64,000 bases of DNA from assembly GCA_029721435.1 (NCBI GenBank), contig CM056573.1:3134001-3198000 (forward strand). The letters are read 5' to 3'. The notes under the pieces are model-generated. The model did not search any database and was not told the DNA's origin. It saw only the letters and a list, made by a program, of their open reading frames with translations. Positions 58,601 through 64,000 of this stretch are shown piece after piece. Within the stretch, counting starts at the first letter, position 1; each line of letters opens with the position of its first letter. The translations under genes and the position numbers were made by a program. Source of the DNA: Gymnothorax reevesii. Lineage: Eukaryota; Chordata; Actinopteri; Anguilliformes; Muraenidae.

Positions 58601-60838
58601 TCTGCACTGGAGCACTCAGTGTGTCCTGCCTGCACTGGAGCGCTCCGCGTGTCCTGTCTGCACTGGAGCGCTCAGTGTGTCCTGTCTGCACTGGAGCACT
58701 CAGTGTGTCGTGACTGCACTGGAGCGCTCAATGTGTCCTGTCTGCACTGGAGCGCTCCGTGTGTCCTGTCTGCACTGGAGCACTCAGTGTGTCCTGACTG
58801 CAATGGAGCACTCCGTGTGTCCTGTCTGCACTGGAGCACTCCGCCTGTCCTGACTGCACTGGAGAACTCCGCGTGTCCTGACTGTACTGCAGCACTCCAC
58901 GTGTCCTGCCTGCACTGGAGCACTCAGTGTGTCCTGACTGCACTTGAGCACTCCGCGTGTCCTGTCTGTACTGCAGCACTCCGCGTGTCCTGACTGTACT
59001 GCAGCACTCAGTGTGTCCTGTCTGCACTGGAGAACTCCGCGTGTCCTGTCTGCACTGGAGCACTCCGCGTGTCCTGACTGCACTGGAGCGCTCCGCGTGT
59101 CCTGTATGCACTGGAGCGCTCCGCGTGTCCTGACTGTACTGCAGCACTCAGTGTGTCCTGTCTGCACTGGAGAACTCCGCCTGTCCTGTCTGCACTGGAG
59201 CACTCAGTGTGTCCTGTCTGCACTGGAGCACTCCGCGTGTTCTGTCTGCACTGGAGCACTCCGCGTGTTCTGTCTGCACTGGAGCACTCCGCGTGTTCTG
59301 TCTGCACTGGAGCACTCCGCGTGTCCTGTCTGCACTGGAGCACTCTGCGTGTCCTGTCTGCACTGGAGCACTCCGCGTGTCCTGTCTGCACTGGAGCACT
59401 CAGTGTGTCCTGTCTGCACTGGAGCACTCCGCGTGTCCTGTCTGCACTGGAGCACTCCGCGTGTCCTGTCTGCACCGGAGCACTCCGCGTGTCCTGTCTG
59501 CACTGGAGCACTCCGCGTGTCCTGTCTGCACCGGAGCACTCAGTGTGTCCTGGCTGCACCGGAGCACTCCGCGTGTCCTGTCTGCACCGGAGCACTCAGT
59601 GTGTCCTGTCTGCACCGGAGCACTCCGCGTGTCCTGTCTGCACTGGAGCACTCCGCCTGTCCTGTCTGCACTGGAGCACTCCGCCTGTCCTGACTGCACT
59701 GGAGAACTCCGCGTGTCCTGACTGTACTGCAGCACTCTGCGTGTCCTGTCTGCACTGGAGCACTCCGCGTGTCCTGCCTGCACTGGAGCACTCCGCGTGT
59801 CCTGTCTGCACTGGAGCACTCCGTGTGTCCTGTCTGCACTGGAGAACTCCGCGTGTCCTGTCTGCACTGGAGCACTCCGCGTGTCCTGTCAGCACTGGAG
59901 CACTCCGCGTGTCCTGTCTGCACTGGAGCACTCCGCCTGTCCTGTCTGCACTGGAGCACTCCGCCTGTCCTGTCTGCACTGGAGCACTCCGCGTGTCCTG
60001 TCTGCACTGGAGCACTCCGCGTGTCCTGTCTGCACTGGAGCACTCAGTGTGTCCTGTCTGCACTGGAGCACTCCGCGTGTCCTGTCTGCACTGGAGCACT
60101 CAGTGTGTCCTGTCTGCACTGGAGCACTCCGCGTGTCCTGTCTGCACTGGAGCACTCCGCGTGTCCTGTCTGCACTGGAGCACTCCGCGTGTCCTGTCTG
60201 CACTGGAGCACTCAGTGTGTCCTGGCTGCACCGGAGCACTCAGTGTGTCCTGTCTGCACTGGAGCACTCTGCGTGTCCTGTCTGCACTGGAGCACTCAGT
60301 GTGTCCTGACTGCGCTGGAGCACTCCGCCTGTCCTGTCTGCACTGGAGCACTCCGCCTGTCCTGACTGCACTGGAGAACTCCGCGTGTCCTGACTGTACT
60401 GCAGCACTCCACGTGTCCTGCCTGCACTGGAGCACTCAGTGTGTCCTGACTGCACTTGAGCACTCCGCGTGTCCTGTCTGTACTGCAGCACTCCGCGTGT
60501 CCTGACTGTACTGCAGCACTCAGTGTGTCCTGTCTGCACTGGAGAACTCCGCGTGTCCTGTCTGCACTGGAGCACTCCGCGTGTCCTGACTGCACTGGAG
60601 CGCTCCGCGTGTCCTGTATGCACTGGAGCGCTCCGCGTGTCCTGACTGTACTGCAGCACTCAGTGTGTCCTGACTGCACTGGAGAACTCCGCGTGTCCTG
60701 TCTGCACTGGAGCACTCCACGTGTCCTGACTGCACTGGAGCACTCCGCGTGTCCTGTCTGCACTGGAGCGCTCCGCGTGTCCTGTATGCACTGGAGCACT
60801 CCGCGTGTCCTGACTGTACTGCAGCACTCTGGGAGTCC
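55690..60838. repeat. 28-bp minisatellite in arhgef10 intron, about 184 units
   Basis: A nearly uninterrupted array, about 5.15 kb, with unit GCACTGGAGCACTCCGCGTG plus TCCTGTCT. Main variant positions are CCGCGTG/CAGTGTG/CCACGTG/CCGCCTG and CTGTCT/CTGCCT/CTGACT. Minor variants include GAGAAC, GAGCGC, CACCGG, GTTCTG and TACTGCAG. The unit has no stop codon in any frame on either strand, and 28 is not a multiple of three, so reading cycles through all frames with an 84-bp/28-aa protein period. ORFs of up to 712 (plus) and 419 (minus) codons result; these are not credited as genes. The array lies between the 62048 and 41306 exons of arhgef10. Confidence 0.96.
57665..60688. repeat. Higher-order duplication (1,512 bp = 54 units) in the minisatellite
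   Basis: Rare variants recur exactly 1,512 bp apart: the triple GTTCTG block (57721 and 59233), CACTTGAGCA (58941 and 60453), CCTGTATGCA (59101 and 60613) and GGAGAACTCC followed by TACTGCAG (58861 and 60373). The two copies are adjacent (57665-59176 and 59177-60688). Their middles (about 58380-58850 and 59890-60360) have different variant patterns. Confidence 0.85.
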
Positions 60839-61576
60839 TGACTTACACGTTGACATCGTACCAAACCCCCATAATAACACATAACACAGTGAAGTCCTGA
60901 TTGAGAGGATTTGTGCATGAATTAATCAGCCCTAATGAGTTCATTCACTTTACTCACTGCGGTCAGTGCGCGTCAGTGATGTGAAATGTTAACGGTTTCA
61001 CCTCAGTGGGCGGGTCGTCAGACACAGGGTAGTGATTTTCAGGTGGTCTGAGCTGAATACGAACAGTAAACCCCTCTGTGCGGCACTAACTGTTGTGTTT
61101 ATGGAGAGTCAATGAGGAAGCCTTTGAAGATGATTACAGCATGTTGTTTTTGTCCAAATTAAATAGTAGGAGGCAGCTTGTTAACGGTCACATCGCCTAA
61201 TTTGAGGCAGATGGTGTCCTGAAAGCCATCACCATGAACACAACAAACCTCGCTCTCCAGCCGGGCTACATGAGGTGAATATCATTCATTACTCTGTTAT
61301 GGCACAGTTACGACTGTAATCCTGCAGCAGATATCAAAGACATTGATCGCAGGAAGAGGTTGTGGTATTTATGACCCAGCGGTATATTGCCGCAATACTG
61401 CAGATGATGCAAACGATGACTGTACATCACTGTCACTTAAAGTCAATACACCTGAGATAAAAACAAAAGCTGAAAGCTTCTAAGTGAGCAAAAATCAAAA
61501 GGTAATTTCACAGAATTTTCTCTCGGCATAAGTCAAGATGCAAATTCCGTGTGAAGCATCAAGTCTATTTCAATAT
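60839..61576 (-). other. arhgef10 intron between minisatellite and MITE
   Basis: About 740 bp of unique-looking sequence with no exon, RNA gene or repeat that I recognise. Confidence 0.5.
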
Positions 61577-61580
61577 TTAA

Positions 61581-61721
61581 CCCTTAGAGCATTAAATGCA
61601 GCTATTGTTGCGCCATGACATAAGATATCAAGGGGAGCTCCTTTAAAGAAGTTACCACATGATACAGCACAAGATAATTAAATTTATACTATTAAAAAAA
61701 TCTATTTCAGCACTATAAGGA
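61581..61721. mobile_element. 141-bp MITE flanked by TTAA (piggyBac-type)
   Basis: The left end CCCTTAGAGCATTAAATGC and the right end (reverse complement TCCTTATAGTGCTGAAAT) are inverted repeats, flanked by TTAA at 61577-61580 and 61722-61725. Same family as 19822-19958 but more diverged. Interior GATATCA is shared. Confidence 0.75.
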
Positions 61722-62047
61722 TTAAGAGCCTCCTGACCTGTTATTCTAATGCAAACCGTTAAGAATAAGTCATAAGTTATGTTTAAAGAAAGCATGGCAC
61801 AATGGGCCAGCAACATAGCGCAAGATTCTAAAAAATGTTTAATATTTTTTCACGGAGGAAAATTCACTATGAGGGCATGTCCTGCACAGGGGGATATAGT
61901 TCTCTGACCTGAGAGATTACTGCACAGGTGTGTAATGAACATTGGTGTACAGGCGTGTACTGTACCCTTACCTGAGAGAGTAGTGCACAGGTGTGTACAG
62001 CACTTTTACCTGGGGGTGTGGAGTACAGGTGTGTACTGTACTTTTAC

Positions 62048-62222
62048 CTGAGAGCATGCTGTGCACAGGTGTAGCGATGTTGATGTCCTGCAGGTGTTCC
62101 AGGGTCTCTGTGTGGAAGAGGCGTAGAGTGGACCGAGCACTGAACGCGATCCAGATTCCCACCCCAGCAACCACCATCTGGGACACGACCATGCCCTCCT
62201 CCTGATGCGCTTCCAGCTGCCT
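62048..62222 (-). CDS. arhgef10: arhgef10, upstream coding exon (propeller)
   Basis: The acceptor CCGCACAG (ending 62223) is followed by AGG CAG CTG. It encodes RQLEAHQEEGMVVSQMVVAG, VGIWIAFSARSTLRLFHTET and LEHLQDINIATPVHSMLS, plus one base of the next Gly codon. The donor is TCAG|GTAAAA (62047-62046). 175 nt, phase 0 in and phase 1 out, compatible with the next exon at 41306. GIWIAFSARSTLRLFHTETLEH is the family's conserved propeller blade. The intron that follows is about 20.7 kb and contains the large minisatellite. Confidence 0.92.
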
Positions 62223-62816
62223 CTGTGCGGAGAGACATCGAGCATGTGTCACTATATATCGCCTCTACAGGAAGAGAGATCGAATGCATGTTCATAAATA
62301 CAATCAAGTGCATAATAATGACAAAAAAAGAGAATAAAGACTTGATACTGCGGCTCGAATAGATGATGCCTACATGTGTTTGATAGCCTAGCATAGCATT
62401 GTAACTTTTCATAGCCTAGCCCGGTGAGACGGAGAAAATAGTCGCCGTAGAGCCAGATCAGTAGCTAGCTAGCAGCTGGGCAGTGGACTTCAGCTAATGC
62501 ACAGGCTTTCAGACTAGCGTTTCTTTTTGTAGCTGGACTACCCAGTTCCCATACGTTTTTATCACTGGATCAAAGGCTCTCATCCAGTACAGTCGAATAA
62601 TATTAAAAAAAAGTTTTCATATTACGTCAAAGAATGTAATCGGCTCACTTGCCTGGCTGATAAACAACTTACACCGAAAACAATGAAAATTGCAAAAAAA
62701 AAAAAAAAAAACCATTTTCCGTGTAAAAGTTTTTATTATTATTTATTTATTTATTTTTAAACGGTCACAGACCCATAGGCTCCGATTCATTCTGGACTAC
62801 ATGGCGAACGCCCTCT

Positions 62817-62972
62817 GGGCCTGATTTACTTAAAATTTCAGCACATGCAAAATCCTTTTGCTCGTGCAAAACCAATAACATTGCAACTGATTGGTGCAAG
62901 GCAAGTACCCTGGCCAATCATGGGCAAGGTTATTGGTTTTGCATGTGCTAAAGGTCTTAGTAAATCAGGCCC
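62817..62972. mobile_element. 156-bp PIF/Harbinger-like MITE
   Basis: Inverted ends GGGCCTGATTTACT and AGTAAATCAGGCCC. Longer inner complementarity follows (AGCACATGCAAAA versus TTTTGCATGTGCT, AAAACCAATAAC versus GTTATTGGTTTT). The flanking 3-bp repeat is TCT (62814-62816, 62973-62975). The GGGCCTG terminus and 3-bp duplication suggest PIF/Harbinger, though the duplicated triplet is not the usual TWA. Confidence 0.8.
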
Positions 62973-63754
62973 TCTGTGTGCAGCAGGAACTGTGAGAGTG
63001 AAAGTTCTTGCTTATTCAGCCATTCTCTACCGGGAGCAATTTGATACCAAAGAAATTGTCTCAATGACAACATCCAAAACAGGAAACAAACGGAGGTTAA
63101 GTGAGCATAACTGAGTGTGATGTCACCCAGGGAGGGAGGGATTTTATGTGCGGTGTGCAAAGCAACTGAAAAAAAACTGTGAGAAACTGACATTGCACAA
63201 CATGCACTTTAAATAAATCCTCAGGCTAATCGCGGCGAACTTCAAGGCATACCAGGCAACGCATGCAGTGAAAACCATTTGCAAGATAAATAAACTCAAG
63301 AGGTGAGGAGAATCAAATCTTTGTAGCACAATTTATACAAAACACCAAGACTAAATGATCTCACTGGTCATTCAGAGATGACATACTTGAACTTGAGAGC
63401 ACGGAGCAGATTAAGGGCAGCTGGCCTAAGTTTTAGTCGACAGAGGCACCGTTTGCACATACCAGCTGCAGCAGGATCCGGATCTTCCCTCTCCACAGAC
63501 AAAAGAAAACACGCCCGTCTCACACACAGCTGCCGCAGCCTTTATTAAAACCCTGAGGTTTCTCCTGACCACAGGATCCTTCGCTCAGTCAGATCCTCAT
63601 TCATACGCTGCAATCGGCTAACATGGCCACGGCCTCTGGCCTTAAACCAGCCAATTATCTTTCACCAAAAATTGTCATCAACGTTAACAATTTTTCTTGT
63701 AATCAAGTAATAATTAACCCCTGCAACTCCTTTTCCATGAAGATTTTCCCTTAG

Positions 63755-63965
63755 GTAGGTTGATAGGTATTTTTTCATACTGCAGGACAACGTCACATAA
63801 ATATTCTGTTTCTAATAGTTGCAGCGCTTCACTGAAGCTACATGACACTTATATTTAGAGAAATATTCAAACCCAGGGCGCCAGGTTTTTATGGTAACAG
63901 CATTAAATCAAATGAAAAATATCTAGATCTTGTACATAATTTAATACATATTGATTCAGCAGGAC
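63755..63965. repeat. Dispersed repeat, copy B
   Basis: Direct-orientation relative of 32640-32840 (see copy A). The shared landmarks are in the same order with small insertions and deletions. Confidence 0.62.
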
Positions 63966-64000
63966 CCATTTGGGATCGTTGGAAAGCCAGTGATCTCCAC

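Larger units (their letters stand above)
62223..64000 (-). other. arhgef10 upstream intron (right edge)
   Basis: No further arhgef10 exon is seen to the window end, so the next upstream exon is at least 1.8 kb away. Besides the MITE and copy B repeat, it contains a poly-A run near 62695 and (TTTA)-type sequence near 62740. Confidence 0.6.

Overview
This is a vertebrate nuclear genome window, almost certainly from a ray-finned fish. The genes are split by canonical GT/AG introns, and repeats of types common in fish genomes fill the spaces: hAT, piggyBac-type and PIF-type MITEs, Tc1/mariner remnants, tRNA-like SINEs and a Gmr1-like Ty3/gypsy element. Three protein genes can be supported, all on the minus strand, so transcription runs right to left. 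The species cannot be named from the sequence alone.

Layout, left to right. (1) 1-3.95 kb: repeats, including a 204-bp hAT MITE with a perfect 8-bp target duplication. (2) 3.95-8.33 kb: three coding exons of a frizzled-3 gene (signal peptide, cysteine-rich domain, TM1-TM6; 470 codons joined in frame). The exons for TM7 and the C-tail lie beyond the left edge. Intron 1 holds a 28-30 bp minisatellite, and a CpG-rich upstream region (about 8.9-9.75 kb) carries a MITE. (3) 10.80-16.32 kb: a complete-ended but defective Ty3/gypsy element with the unusual PR-IN-RT-RH order of the Gmr1-like group, flanked by a CATT duplication. (4) 16.3-23.1 kb: gene-poor, with a TTAA-flanked MITE and a strong 72-nt hairpin. 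(5) 23.09-25.19 kb: kbtbd11, one uninterrupted 698-codon BTB-BACK-kelch reading frame. (6) 25.2-38.4 kb: intergenic, with SINEs, a Tc1 remnant split by a 1.2-kb fold-back element, microsatellites and CpG-rich patches. (7) 38.69-62.22 kb: the last three coding exons of arhgef10 (268 codons including stop), separated by introns of about 2 and 20.7 kb. The large intron contains a tandem pair of hAT MITEs, a Tc1 transposase fragment, a possible retroviral-type LTR and a 5.15-kb 28-bp minisatellite. (8) 62.2-64 kb: upstream intron of arhgef10, with a PIF-type MITE.

The arhgef10-kbtbd11 neighbourhood, same strand and same order, matches human 8p23.3, and FZD3 is also a human 8p gene. The three genes act independently: a Wnt/planar-polarity receptor, a probable Cullin-3 adaptor and a Rho exchange factor. 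No novel multi-gene system was found. The most unusual structure is the intronic minisatellite, which is stop-free over long stretches on both strands and contains a 1,512-bp (54-unit) tandem duplication. The long ORFs inside it are by-products of the repeat.
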